A DNA stretch of 64,000 nt from Amaricoccus solimangrovi (GCF_006385685.1 NZ_VFRP01000006.1:124001-188000); one strand, 5' to 3'; counted from the first letter of the stretch, positions 1 through 8,156 are shown. Made by a program: numbers and translations. Notes: generated by a model from the letters alone, not told the origin.

Positions 1-1380
1 CTCGACTTCGAGCAATGGTGGGGCGGGCATGTCAGTCTCAACGCCGGGGAAATGCAGTGGATCGTCGATGAACTCTTCGTCGGCAACCGCCTCGCCTCCG
101 GCGAGATCCGCGCGGAGGACGGCACCGCGATCGACCTGCGCTCGATCCGCTCGCCGATCGTCGTCTTCTGCTCCAGGGGCGACAACATCACGCCGCCGCA
201 GCAGGCGCTCGACTGGATCCTCGATCTCTACGACGGCGTCGACGACATCCGCGCCTGGGGCCAGACCATCGTCTATACCGTCCACGACAGGATCGGCCAT
301 CTCGGCATCTTCGTCTCGGGAAGTGTCGCGCGGAAGGAGCATGACGAATTCGCGTCGAACATCGACCTGATCGACGTGCTGCCCCCGGGGCTCTACGAGG
401 CGGTGCTGACGCCGAAGGGCGAGGCCATCGCCAATCCCGATCTGGTCACCGGCGAATGGGTGATGCGCTGCGAGGCGCGCACGCTCGACGACATCCGCGC
501 GCTCGGCGGCAACGACCTCGCCGACGAGCGCGAGTTCGAGGCGGCCGCGCGGGTCTCGGAGGTCAACCTCGCGCTCTACCGCGCGCTCGCCCAGCCGGCG
601 GTCCGGGCGATGGTTCCGCCGGCGCTGGCGGAGACCATGCGCCGGATGCATCCGCTGCGTCTCTCCTACGAGATGTTCGGGCGGAAGAACCCCTGGACGG
701 CCTGGATCGCATCGGAAGCGGAGCGGGTTCGCGACCGCCGTCGGCCCTCGGCGGGGGAGAATCCGCTTCTCGCCGCGCAGGCGCTGGTGTCGAAGGCGGT
801 CGTGGACGGGCTCGATGCCTGGCGCGTCGCCGCGGAACAGGCCTCGGAACAGGCGTTCCACGCGATCTACGGCACGCCCGCGCTGCAGGCCGCGCTCGGC
901 ATCGACACGTCCTCGCCGCGGCGTCCGCGCAAGGCCGCGCGGAGCAAGCTGCACGAAGCGCTGGTCGCGCGCCGCGTCGAGGAATTGCGCGCCGGGATGA
1001 CCCGCGGCGGCTTCGCCGAGGCGCTGATCCGCGCGCTCGCCTGGGTCGGCATGGACCGCGACCACGTGGACGAGCGCGCCTTCGCGGCGATCCGGCGGCT
1101 GCGCGACGCCTATGCCGCGCTGCCGCGCATGACGCTGGCCGGGTTCAAGGCGGCGGTCCGCGAACAGTACCTGATGCTGCTCATCGACGAGGAGGCGGCG
1201 CTCGCCGCCATCCCCGCCCTGATGCCGGGGCCGATCGCGGAGCGGCGCGAGGGTTTCGCCGCGCTGCGCGGCGTGCTCGAGGCGCGTGGCGCCGCCGACG
1301 AGGCCCGGGAGGAGCGGCTGCGGCGCGTCGCGGCGCTCTTCGGCCTCGGGCCCGAACTCGTGACGGAGGAGGCGTCCTGA
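1..1380 (+). CDS. DUF3141 (PHA-synthase-like alpha/beta-hydrolase) protein, 5' truncated by window
   Basis: The reading frame is open from base 1, so the gene begins before the window and 459 residues plus stop are visible. The visible start (EQWWGGHVSLNAGEMQW, then the NITPPQQALDWILDLY stretch) is what I recognise as DUF3141, a family related to class III poly-hydroxyalkanoate synthases with an alpha/beta-hydrolase core. The serine nucleophile would lie upstream and cannot be checked. The C-terminal 200 residues are helical and Arg/Ala-rich without a recognised domain. The next gene, a phosphate acyltransferase, starts 2 bp after this stop, so they are very likely co-transcribed. The substrate is not established; a role in acyl-CoA or PHA metabolism is inference from homology and the neighbour. 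Confidence 0.8.
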   Translation, partial: LDFEQWWGGHVSLNAGEMQWIVDELFVGNRLASGEIRAEDGTAIDLRSIRSPIVVFCSRGDNITPPQQALDWILDLYDGVDDIRAWGQTIVYTVHDRIGHLGIFVSGSVARKEHDEFASNIDLIDVLPPGLYEAVLTPKGEAIANPDLVTGEWVMRCEARTLDDIRALGGNDLADEREFEAAARVSEVNLALYRALAQPAVRAMVPPALAETMRRMHPLRLSYEMFGRKNPWTAWIASEAERVRDRRRPSAGENPLLAAQALVSKAVVDGLDAWRVAAEQASEQAFHAIYGTPALQAALGIDTSSPRRPRKAARSKLHEALVARRVEELRAGMTRGGFAEALIRALAWVGMDRDHVDERAFAAIRRLRDAYAALPRMTLAGFKAAVREQYLMLLIDEEAALAAIPALMPGPIAERREGFAALRGVLEARGAADEAREERLRRVAALFGLGPELVTEEAS

Positions 1381-1381
1381 G

Positions 1382-2347
1382 ATGGAGGCGCGCGCGGCCG
1401 GAAGCCGGAAGTACGACCGACTGATCGCGGCCGCGCGCGAATGCGCGCCCGCGGTGACGATCGTCGCCCATCCCTGCGACGAGACCTCGCTCAGGGGGGC
1501 GATCGAGGCGGCGGAGGCGGGGCTGATCGAGCCGGTGCTGGTCGGTCCGGAGCTCAGGATCCGCGACGTCGCCGCCGAGCACGCGATCGACCTCGCCGGC
1601 CGTCAGATCGTCGACGCCCCCCACAGCCACGCCGCCGCGGCGCAGGCGGTCGCGCTGATCCGCGAGGGCAGGGGGGAACTTCTGATGAAGGGGAGCCTGC
1701 ATACCGACGAGCTGATGAAGGAGGTCACCTCCTCGGCCACGGGCCTGCGGACCGAGCGGCGGATCAGCCATGTCTTCATCATGGACGTGCCGGGCCATCC
1801 GGAAACGCTCTTCATCACCGACGCGGCGATCAACATCTTTCCCGATCTCGATACCAAGCGCGACATCGTCCAGAACGCCATCGACCTCTGGACCGGCGTC
1901 GGACTGGGGACACCCCGGGTCGCGATCCTCTCCGCCGTCGAGACGGTGACGACGAAGATCCCCTCCACGATCGAGGCCGCCGCGCTCTGCAAGATGGCCG
2001 AGCGCGGGCAGATCACCGGCGGCCTGCTGGACGGGCCGCTCGCCTTCGACAACGCGATCGACCGCGAGGCCGCGCGCATCAAGGACATCGGCGGACCGGT
2101 GGCGGGCCACGCGGAGATCCTGGTCGTTCCCGATCTGGAGGCCGGCAACATGCTGGCGAAGAACCTCACCTTCCTCGCCCATGCCGACGCCGCCGGCATC
2201 GTGCTCGGCGCGCGCGTTCCCATCATCCTGACCTCGCGCGCGGACAGCGTGCGGACCCGTCTCGCCTCCTGCGCGGTGGCGGCGATCTACGCCGATTCCC
2301 GCCGCGCGGCGGCGGCGGCCGTCGGGGCGCGCTCCGCGACCGTCTAG
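1382..2347 (+). CDS. phosphate acetyl/butyryltransferase family protein
   Basis: A 321-residue protein of the PTA/PTB family, which interconverts acyl-CoA plus phosphate with acyl-phosphate plus CoA in the cytoplasm. Supporting features are the short length typical of stand-alone Pta/Ptb proteins, the AEAGLIEPVLVGP segment near the N-terminus, the LLMKGSLHTDELM motif near residue 100 and the conserved C-terminal GNMLAKNLTFLA / GIVLGARVPIILTSRAD block. The gene starts 2 bp after the DUF3141 gene. An acetate kinase often follows this enzyme, but none is present: the downstream gene is convergent and its stop overlaps this one. Acetyl versus butyryl preference cannot be read from the sequence. 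Confidence 0.85.
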   Translation: MEARAAGSRKYDRLIAAARECAPAVTIVAHPCDETSLRGAIEAAEAGLIEPVLVGPELRIRDVAAEHAIDLAGRQIVDAPHSHAAAAQAVALIREGRGELLMKGSLHTDELMKEVTSSATGLRTERRISHVFIMDVPGHPETLFITDAAINIFPDLDTKRDIVQNAIDLWTGVGLGTPRVAILSAVETVTTKIPSTIEAAALCKMAERGQITGGLLDGPLAFDNAIDREAARIKDIGGPVAGHAEILVVPDLEAGNMLAKNLTFLAHADAAGIVLGARVPIILTSRADSVRTRLASCAVAAIYADSRRAAAAAVGARSATV

Positions 2348-2631
2348 GCGCGGCCGAGGCGCCAGAGCTCCCGGCGCAGCCGGGCCACGCGGTAGGCGTC
2401 GAAGATCGCCATCGCGTAGACGAAGATCCCGCCGGCGAGCTTGCCGACCTGCGACACCTCGGGCGCCGCGGTGGCCAGCGTCAGCCCGCCGAGCAGCAGC
2501 ATGAAGAAGAGGAAGGTGAGCCCGCGGACGGGCTGGCGGTTCATCACCTGGCCGCAGCCCGGAAGCAGGATCGCGACGCAGAGCACGAGCCAGGGGCGCG
2601 GCGGACGGCGGTCAGGCGGGGCGGGCGGCAC
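2344..2631 (-). CDS. small TM2-like membrane protein
   Basis: A 95-residue protein starting at GTG (base 2631), overlapping the end of the upstream 225-residue gene by 20 bp, so the two are translationally linked. It has two hydrophobic segments (about residues 13-27 and 38-55) and a third weaker one (65-80). The segment PGCGQVMNRQPVRG resembles the PGxGQxY motif of small TM2/DUF5683-type membrane proteins, which is only a family resemblance. Its TAG stop overlaps the TAG of the convergent phosphate acyltransferase gene by 3 bp. Function unknown. Confidence 0.6.
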   Translation of the reverse strand: MPPAPPDRRPPRPWLVLCVAILLPGCGQVMNRQPVRGLTFLFFMLLLGGLTLATAAPEVSQVGKLAGGIFVYAMAIFDAYRVARLRRELWRLGRA

Positions 2632-3289
2632 GGGCGAGGTTCTCCGACATCGTCAGCAGGGTTTCGAGCAGCGCCCGCGCCCGCGGGGCCCGGGCGGGCG
2701 CCCGGCCAAGCTCGGCGTCCCGGAACAGGAGATAGGCCCCCCTCGACGCCTCCTCGGCCAGGTGCACGAGGCGGAGCCCGCGGGGGGAGAGCACGATTTC
2801 CTTCAGGGCGGGATCCTCGAACAGCCCGGCGAGACCGAGCAGGAAGCCCGCCGGGGGCAGATCCTCCGGCGCGGTCGACCGCATCGCGAGGTGCTCTGGA
2901 AAGCCCGGGGGCGGGGAGATCTCGGCGGGCAGCGCGCCGAAGGTCGAGAACGGCTCCTGCCCCGTCGGGCGGAGCATGAGACGCGTCTCGCCCCGGAGCG
3001 GCTGCGGCTCGGTCAGGGTCGCGAGCAGCCAGAGCGCCGGCAGCTTGCGGAAGGTGAGCGCGTCGGGGATCGCGCGCAATTCCACGGCGCGGCCCTCGAA
3101 GCGCCCGGCGAGGCGCGGAAAGCCCGAGGGATCGAGCCGCGCCCGGCGGTCGCGGAGCAAGGCGTCGACCGCGCCGAGATAGCCGGCGCGCGCGGCGCGC
3201 CGCAGCCGGGCCGCGCGCCAGAGACGCCGGGCGCTCAGCCCGAGCGCCAGGGCGAGACCGAGCGTGATGAGAAGGAGCGGGTGATCCAT
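2612..3289 (-). CDS. membrane-anchored protein of unknown function
   Basis: A 225-residue protein with one N-terminal hydrophobic segment (about residues 3-19, LLLITLGLALALGLSARR) followed by a basic stretch, consistent with a single membrane anchor and a cytoplasmic soluble domain. I do not recognise the soluble domain; it carries the stretches LPALWLLATLTEP, LRGETRLMLRP and IVLSPRGLRLVHLAEEASRGAYLLFRDAELG. The ATG at 3289 is preceded by a GGGGAAA sequence on the minus strand. It overlaps the downstream small membrane-protein gene, which suggests a two-gene operon. No function is assigned. Confidence 0.65.
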   Translation of the reverse strand: MDHPLLLITLGLALALGLSARRLWRAARLRRAARAGYLGAVDALLRDRRARLDPSGFPRLAGRFEGRAVELRAIPDALTFRKLPALWLLATLTEPQPLRGETRLMLRPTGQEPFSTFGALPAEISPPPGFPEHLAMRSTAPEDLPPAGFLLGLAGLFEDPALKEIVLSPRGLRLVHLAEEASRGAYLLFRDAELGRAPARAPRARALLETLLTMSENLARAARPA

Positions 3290-3305
3290 CGTGTTTCCCC
3301 GTATC

Positions 3306-3340
3306 AGGCGGCCCCGCCCCCTGCGAGGGCGGGGCCGCCT
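3306..3340 (-). terminator. perfect 14-bp hairpin after the APC permease operon
   Basis: Arms 3306-3319 and 3327-3340 are exactly complementary and enclose a 7-nt loop. It begins 4 nt past the TGA of the permease gene on the minus strand. No T-tract follows, so it is a terminator-like or mRNA-end-protecting hairpin rather than a textbook intrinsic terminator. Confidence 0.55.
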
Positions 3341-3344
3341 GGTG

Positions 3345-4784
3345 TCAGTAGCCCTTCGGCCGCGGCCAGGGCATCGTGAACTGCGCGGCGCGGCTCACGA
3401 AGCGGTAGCGGCGGAAGTGGAACCAGAGCGAGGCGACGATGTAGAAGACGATCATCGCGACGAGCTGCGTGCCGTAGCCAAGGAATACCGCGAAATAGGC
3501 CACCGAGCAGAGGCAGAGCAGCGCGATCGCGGGGATCGGGTGGAACGGATGCTCGTAGCCGCGCTTGATGACGCCCATCGGCCATTTGCGCCGGAACAGG
3601 ATCACGTTGAGCGGCATGAACGTGTATTCGAGCAGCCCCGACAGGATCGAGAAGGTCACCACCTGGTCGAGCGGCACCTTGAGCGCGAAGGCGAGCGCGA
3701 TCGGCACCAGGAAGATGATCGAGCGGTAGGGCGTGCGGTACTTCGGATGCACCGCGCCGAACCAGCCGGGCAGGTACTTGTCCCGCCCCATCGCGAACCA
3801 GGCGCGCGACGCGTCGTTGATGCAGCCGTTGGCCGAGGCGAGGGTCGCGAAGAGCGTGCCGATGCCGAGAAGCCAGACGAGCGCCGGGGTTCCCGAGAGC
3901 CGCGCCGCGTCGAAGAGCGGCGCCACCGAGCCGTTCACGCCGTCCCCGAGATATTCCCACGGGATGAGGCCGACGCAGATGTACCAGGTCAGCGTCGCCG
4001 CGATCAGCAGCGTCATGATGCCCGCGAGCGTGCCGAACGGCAGCGCGCGCGCCGGCGAGCGCACTTCCTCCGCCGCCTGGGTCGTGCCTTCGATGCCGAG
4101 GTAGAACCAGAGGCCGAAGTGGATCGCGGCCAGCACGCCGATCCAGCCGTAGGGCAGCGCCGCCTGTCCGGCCATGAGCTCGGCGTGATGCGTCTCGCCC
4201 GCGCCGAGGATGCCGGAGGTCGAGAGGAACAGGATCAGGATCGCGGAGAAGGCGATCGCGGTGATGACGAGGTTGAAGGTCAGCGTCGCCAGCACGCCCC
4301 GGTAGTTGAGCCAGGCCAGGAACATGATGACGAGCACGATGAAGGGCCGCTGGTCGAGCTCGACCACCCCGCCCGTCAGCCGCGCGACCTCGGAGATGAG
4401 GTAGCCCGCCGTGATCGCGTTCGCCGCCTCGAGCATCGTATAGGCGAAGACGAGGTAGAGGCCGACGTTGAAGGCCATGAGCGGCCCGATGATGTGCTTG
4501 GCCTGCGTATACTGGCCGCCGGCCGCGGCCACCGTCGAGGTGACCTCGGAATCGATCATCGCGACGCAGGTGTAGAGGATGCCGGCGAACCAGCAGGCGA
4601 GCAGCGCCGCGTAGGCGCCGCCCTTTCCGACGGCGAAGTTCCAGCCCATGTACTCGCCGACGAGCACGATGCCGACGCCGAGCGCCCAGACATGGGCGGG
4701 GCCGAGGACGCGGAGCAGGCCGACCTTGGTGCCGTGCGGCCCCATGCCGTCCATGGTATCGGAGGTGATGTCAAAATCGCTCAT
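3345..4784 (-). CDS. APC-superfamily permease (candidate amine transporter)
   Basis: A 479-residue polytopic membrane protein with about 12 hydrophobic segments. The glycine-rich first helix (HVWALGVGIVLVGEYMGWNFAVGKGG) and the EEVRSPARALPFG loop are typical of the amino acid-polyamine-organocation superfamily, near ethanolamine-type permeases. I chose ATG 4784 because the TGA of the preceding 55-residue gene ends 5 bp upstream; a GTG at 4793 is possible. It is the last gene of a tightly packed operon with three small membrane proteins and lies near the methylamine (N-methylglutamate) genes. Uptake of methylamine or a related amine is inference from context only. Confidence 0.85.
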   Translation of the reverse strand: MSDFDITSDTMDGMGPHGTKVGLLRVLGPAHVWALGVGIVLVGEYMGWNFAVGKGGAYAALLACWFAGILYTCVAMIDSEVTSTVAAAGGQYTQAKHIIGPLMAFNVGLYLVFAYTMLEAANAITAGYLISEVARLTGGVVELDQRPFIVLVIMFLAWLNYRGVLATLTFNLVITAIAFSAILILFLSTSGILGAGETHHAELMAGQAALPYGWIGVLAAIHFGLWFYLGIEGTTQAAEEVRSPARALPFGTLAGIMTLLIAATLTWYICVGLIPWEYLGDGVNGSVAPLFDAARLSGTPALVWLLGIGTLFATLASANGCINDASRAWFAMGRDKYLPGWFGAVHPKYRTPYRSIIFLVPIALAFALKVPLDQVVTFSILSGLLEYTFMPLNVILFRRKWPMGVIKRGYEHPFHPIPAIALLCLCSVAYFAVFLGYGTQLVAMIVFYIVASLWFHFRRYRFVSRAAQFTMPWPRPKGY

Positions 4785-4789
4785 TTCGC

Positions 4790-4957
4790 TCACATCCGGT
4801 GCTCTTCGGTCATCGCCTCGATCTCGCCTTCCCGGGAGGAGGTCAGCACATCCTCCGGATAGGTCGCGTCGGTGCGCAGCCAGTCTGTGACGATATAGAG
4901 GCCGAAGACGGCGGAGAGCGCCCAGGCCGCGTATTCCATGAAGCCCCAGAAGGTCAT
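4790..4957 (-). CDS. 55-residue single-span membrane protein (permease operon)
   Basis: Reading the minus strand from ATG 4957 gives a 55-codon frame starting MTFWGFMEYAAWALSAVFGL and ending MTEEHRM-stop at 4790. It has one hydrophobic helix (about residues 4-25) and an acidic tail. The start overlaps the TGA of the 132-residue gene in an ATGA arrangement, and the stop lies 5 bp before the permease start, so translational coupling on both sides argues that this is a real gene. Family unknown; possibly a small accessory subunit of the APC permease. Confidence 0.65.
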   Translation of the reverse strand: MTFWGFMEYAAWALSAVFGLYIVTDWLRTDATYPEDVLTSSREGEIEAMTEEHRM

Positions 4958-5352
4958 CGCCGCGTCCTCCCGTTCGATCCGTCGAACTTCTCGGCGATGA
5001 CATCGCGGTATTCCCGGTCGGAGAGACGCAGCATCATCACGTAATAGCCGATCACGACGACGAACATCACCGCGAGCGCGAGCCAGGAGAAGCCGTAGTC
5101 GTAGCGCGCCAGGATGATCGGCGCGGCTGCGGCGGGATCGGTCAGGCCGAGCGCCTGGTACTGCGCCACCTGGGTCGCGTTCTGGCCGAGGCTCTCCCAG
5201 GTCGCCTCGCCGATCGCCGGAACGCTCTTCGAACTGCCGGCGAGGCCGAGGTAGAGCGGCGCGTAGAGCGCGCCGAAGGTCATCGCGAGCAGCACCGCGA
5301 CGTCGAGGAACTGGCCGACACGGCCCTGCTTCGGGGGAACGTAGCGCGACAT
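4954..5352 (-). CDS. 132-residue two-span membrane protein (permease operon)
   Basis: The protein has hydrophobic segments at about residues 16-40 (LDVAVLLAMTFGALYAPLYLGLAG) and 90-112 (FSWLALAVMFVVVIGYYVMML). About 50 residues between them (SSKSVPAIGEATWESLGQNATQVAQYQALG) are probably periplasmic. It begins 4 bp after the 95-residue gene and overlaps the 55-residue gene by 4 bp. I recognise no family. Its position suggests an accessory component of the downstream APC permease, perhaps for targeting, stability or an extracytoplasmic ligand interface; that is inference. Confidence 0.65.
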   Translation of the reverse strand: MSRYVPPKQGRVGQFLDVAVLLAMTFGALYAPLYLGLAGSSKSVPAIGEATWESLGQNATQVAQYQALGLTDPAAAAPIILARYDYGFSWLALAVMFVVVIGYYVMMLRLSDREYRDVIAEKFDGSNGRTRR

Positions 5353-5356
5353 GGGC

Positions 5357-5644
5357 TCAGCCCTTCGCTTCGCGGCTGGCGTCGAGGAACTTCAGGTCCA
5401 TGCCATACATGAAGTCGCGGTCCTCGCGGTAGTGCCGCAGCATCGCGCGGATCGCCGCGGTGTTGAAGACGAGGATGACCGTCCCCGCGAAGAGGAGCAT
5501 CGCCCGCGCGACCCCGTTCGGAGCGAGGTTCCAGGTGGTGAGCGCGACGAAGAAGATCGCGAACCACAATCCTATCACGAAGGCCCAGGCGACGGTCACG
5601 TCCCGCCTGTGCATGGCGCCGATGCGCCGCCGCAGATCCGACAT
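5357..5644 (-). CDS. 95-residue two-span membrane protein, first gene of the permease operon
   Basis: The ATG at 5644 has a strong ribosome-binding site (GGGAGG about 6 nt upstream on the minus strand). There are two hydrophobic segments, about residues 19-37 (WAFVIGLWFAIFFVALTTW) and 48-64 (MLLFAGTVILVFNTAAI), followed by a charged C-terminal tail. The architecture recalls small two-span partners of transporters, but I cannot name the family. It heads the cluster 95 aa - 132 aa - 55 aa - permease, all separated by 5 bp or less. The upstream region carries the AAATTTC...AATA element also found before the XRE regulator gene. Confidence 0.65.
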   Translation of the reverse strand: MSDLRRRIGAMHRRDVTVAWAFVIGLWFAIFFVALTTWNLAPNGVARAMLLFAGTVILVFNTAAIRAMLRHYREDRDFMYGMDLKFLDASREAKG

Positions 5645-5706
5645 TGTCTTCCTCCCTTGGCTCGTGCCGGAGGTCGGCCGAGCCGGTTTTTCTTTTGGGG
5701 CAAGTT

Positions 5707-5726
5707 AAATTTCTCACAGGAAAATA
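5707..5726. promoter_or_regulatory. candidate operator (site A) upstream of the permease operon
   Basis: AAATTTCTCACAGGAAAATA matches 14 of 20 positions of a site before the XRE-cupin gene (11946-11965), with GT two positions upstream of the block in both. It lies in an AT-rich island between the permease operon and the 3' end of the GlxA-type regulator gene, and contains a TTTC-N6-GAAA dyad. The proposed binding protein (XRE-cupin regulator) is inference. Confidence 0.4.
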
Positions 5727-5779
5727 CATCGCCCTTCTTCTGTCAAGGAAATCCTGCGCGGGGGGATGTCGCCGCGACG

Positions 5780-6757
5780 TCAGGCGGGCCTGCCGCCCCC
5801 TTGCGCGGCGCCGCGCCGGGCGCGGGGCGGAAGGCCAAAGCGCCGGGCATAGCAGCGCGAGAAATGCGCGGCGCTGGCGAAGCCGGTCGAGGCGGCGATC
5901 TCGATCACCGGCAGCGCCGACTGCATGAGCAGCTCGTCCGCCTTGTCAAGGCGCAGGTCGCGGTAGAAGGCGGTGATCGACTGTCCGAGATGCGCGCCGA
6001 AGAGCCGCTGCAACTGGCGCTGGCTCACCCCGGTCAGGGTCGCGAGCTGGGCGGGGGACAGCGGGTCGGCGAGATGGCTCGTCATCAGGCCGACGGCGGC
6101 TTCCAGCACCGGGTGGCGGAGGTCGAACCGTTCCCCCGGGCCGGCCCGCTGGGGTTCGTTCGCGGTGCGGACGCGGGGGTGGATGAACCAGTCGCTGACC
6201 GCGCGGGCGAAGGGCGCGCCATGCTCCTGCGCGATCAGCGCGCACATCATGTCGAGCGCCGCCACGCCCCCCGCGCAGCTGTAGCGGTCGCGGTCGATCA
6301 CATAGAGCGCGCGCTCGATCATGAGTTCCGCCGAGAAATCCGCCAGCACGTCGATATGCCGCCAGTGGACGGTGAAGCGGCGCCCGGCCATCAGCCCGGC
6401 GCGCGCGAGGATCGCGGAGCCGCCGGAGATGCCGCCGAGCGGGATGCCGCGCGCGCGGAGCCAGCGCAGCCGGCGGATCACCGCGGGATCCTCGAAGAGC
6501 ATCGGATTGCCGCCCGCGACGAGGAAGACGAGATCGAGACCAGCCCCCGCCTCGGCGAGCGGCCGGCTCTCGAAGCCGCCGCCGCAGGTCGAGGGCGCGA
6601 AGCCGCCCCGGGCCGAGAAGAACAGGGTTTCGTAGAGCGCGCGTTCGGCGAGGTGGTTCGCCGCGCGCAGCGGCTCGACCGCGGTCGCGAGTGACATGAG
6701 CGCGTAGTCGGGCGTCAGGATGAAACCGATGCGCCGGGGCGCGGTGCTCTCTGCCAT
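5780..6757 (-). CDS. GlxA-family AraC-type transcriptional regulator
   Basis: A 325-residue protein with an N-terminal DJ-1/PfpI-like (GATase1) domain (about residues 10-180, including LVFLVAGGNPMLF and GGISGGSAILARAG) and a C-terminal AraC helix-turn-helix pair (about 215-315: LATLTGVSQRQLQRLFGAHLG and IEIAASTGFASAAHFSRCYARRFG). ATG 6757 was chosen because a GGGAGGAA ribosome-binding site sits 5-8 nt upstream on the minus strand. This architecture is shared by activators of carnitine, betaine, dimethylglycine and sarcosine catabolism. It is divergent from the mgdABCD genes, and the 136-bp gap holds direct repeats in helical phase, so control of that operon is likely. The effector is unknown. 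Confidence 0.85.
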   Translation of the reverse strand: MAESTAPRRIGFILTPDYALMSLATAVEPLRAANHLAERALYETLFFSARGGFAPSTCGGGFESRPLAEAGAGLDLVFLVAGGNPMLFEDPAVIRRLRWLRARGIPLGGISGGSAILARAGLMAGRRFTVHWRHIDVLADFSAELMIERALYVIDRDRYSCAGGVAALDMMCALIAQEHGAPFARAVSDWFIHPRVRTANEPQRAGPGERFDLRHPVLEAAVGLMTSHLADPLSPAQLATLTGVSQRQLQRLFGAHLGQSITAFYRDLRLDKADELLMQSALPVIEIAASTGFASAAHFSRCYARRFGLPPRARRGAAQGGGRPA

Positions 6758-6778
6758 GGCGATTCCTCCCTCGCTCCG

Positions 6779-6839
6779 TGACGGGAATATGACGGGCATG
6801 GCGTCCGCGGACAAGGATCTGGCCGTCGCGGACAAATCC
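6779..6839. promoter_or_regulatory. tandem direct repeats, candidate AraC-family binding sites
   Basis: TGACGGG occurs at 6779 and 6790 (period 11 bp). CGCGGACAA occurs at 6806 and 6827 (period 21 bp, about two helical turns). Direct repeats at one- and two-turn spacing are the usual target layout of AraC-family regulators, and a GlxA/AraC-type gene starts at 6757 on the other strand. The regulated gene would be the mgdA gene starting at 6894. Confidence 0.45.
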
Positions 6840-6893
6840 CGGCGGCGGATCGGCGGTATCCATCGGAACGAGGCGAAGAAGGTGAGGTGCGCG

Positions 6894-8144
6894 GTGCGCT
6901 ATTCCGGGCTCAGGGTACTGATCGAGGGGCTGACGGGTCACAAGGGCTGGCGCCCGCTCTGGCGCGACCCGCAGCCGAAGCCGGCCTATGACTACATCAT
7001 CATCGGCGGCGGCGGACACGGGCTCGCGACCGCCTATTATCTCGCGAGGACCTTCGGCAAGGCGCGGATCGCCGTGCTCGAGAAGGGCTGGCTCGGCTCG
7101 GGCAACATCGGGCGGAACACGACGATCATCCGCTCGAACTACCTGCTGCCCGGCAACGAGCCCTTCTACGAATTCTCGATGAAGCTCTGGGAAGGGCTGG
7201 AGCAGGAATTCAACTTCAACGCGATGGTCAGCCAGCGCGGGATCCTGAACCTGCTCCATACCGACGGCCAGCGCGACGCCTATCGCCGCCGGGGCAACGC
7301 GATGCTCTTCGCGGGCGCCGACGCGGAACTGCTCGACCGCGAGGGCGTGCGGGCGATGTATCCCTGGCTCAACTTCGACAACGCGCGCTTCCCGATCAAG
7401 GGCGGCCTCCTCCAGCGCCGGGCCGGAACCGCGCGCCACGACGGCGTCGCCTGGGGCTACGCGCGCGGCGCCGATCTCGCGGGCGTCGACCTGATCCAGA
7501 ACTGCGAGGTCACCGGCTTCCGGATCGAGAACGGCCGGATCCGGGGCGTCGAGACCAGCCGGGGCTATATCGGCGCCGGGAAGGTCGGCGTCGCGGTCGC
7601 GGGCTCGACCGGCCGGGTGATGGCGATGGCGGGGATGCGGATGCCGATCGAGAGCCACGTGCTCCAGGCCTTCGTCTCCGAGGGGCTGAAGCCGACCATC
7701 CCGGGCGTGATCACCTTCGGCGCCGGGCATTTCTACGTGAGCCAGTCCGACAAGGGCGGGCTCGTCTTCGGCGGCGACCTCGACGGCTACAATTCCTACG
7801 CGCAGCGCGGGAACATGGCGGTGATCGAGGACGTGGCCGAGGGCGGCATGGCGCTGATGCCGATGATCGGGCGGGCGCGGCTCCTGCGCGCCTGGGGGGG
7901 CATCATGGACATGTCGATGGACGGCTCGCCGATCATCGACCGGACACCGGTCGAGGGGCTCTATCTCAACGGCGGCTGGTGCTACGGCGGCTTCAAGGCG
8001 ACGCCGGCCTCGGGCTACGCCTTCGCCCATCTTCTGGCGACCGGCGCGCCGCACGATACCGCGCGGGGCTACCGGCTCGACCGGTTCGAGCGCGGCTACG
8101 TGATCGACGAAAAGGGCGTGGGCGCCCAGCCGAACCTGCATTGA
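6894..8144 (+). CDS. mgdA: N-methylglutamate dehydrogenase subunit A / sarcosine oxidase beta-like
   Basis: A 416-residue flavoprotein of the heterotetrameric sarcosine oxidase beta (SoxB) family. Visible features are the FAD-binding IIIGGGGHGLATAYYLA at about residues 35-51, the GSGNIGRNTTIIRSNYL segment, His182 in ARHDGV (the region where SoxB attaches FMN covalently) and the C-terminal LNGGWCYGGFKATPASG. GTG 6894 was chosen because it gives the family's RYSGLRVL N-terminus and has GGTGAGG 6 nt upstream; the frame is open further upstream. The order beta-delta-alpha-gamma, followed by mgsABC and gmaS, identifies these genes as N-methylglutamate dehydrogenase (mgdABCD) rather than simple sarcosine oxidase. 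They oxidise N-methylglutamate to glutamate plus methylene-THF in the cytoplasm. The enzyme identity rests on context. Confidence 0.85.
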   Translation: MRYSGLRVLIEGLTGHKGWRPLWRDPQPKPAYDYIIIGGGGHGLATAYYLARTFGKARIAVLEKGWLGSGNIGRNTTIIRSNYLLPGNEPFYEFSMKLWEGLEQEFNFNAMVSQRGILNLLHTDGQRDAYRRRGNAMLFAGADAELLDREGVRAMYPWLNFDNARFPIKGGLLQRRAGTARHDGVAWGYARGADLAGVDLIQNCEVTGFRIENGRIRGVETSRGYIGAGKVGVAVAGSTGRVMAMAGMRMPIESHVLQAFVSEGLKPTIPGVITFGAGHFYVSQSDKGGLVFGGDLDGYNSYAQRGNMAVIEDVAEGGMALMPMIGRARLLRAWGGIMDMSMDGSPIIDRTPVEGLYLNGGWCYGGFKATPASGYAFAHLLATGAPHDTARGYRLDRFERGYVIDEKGVGAQPNLH

Positions 8145-8156
8145 AGGCATGACACG

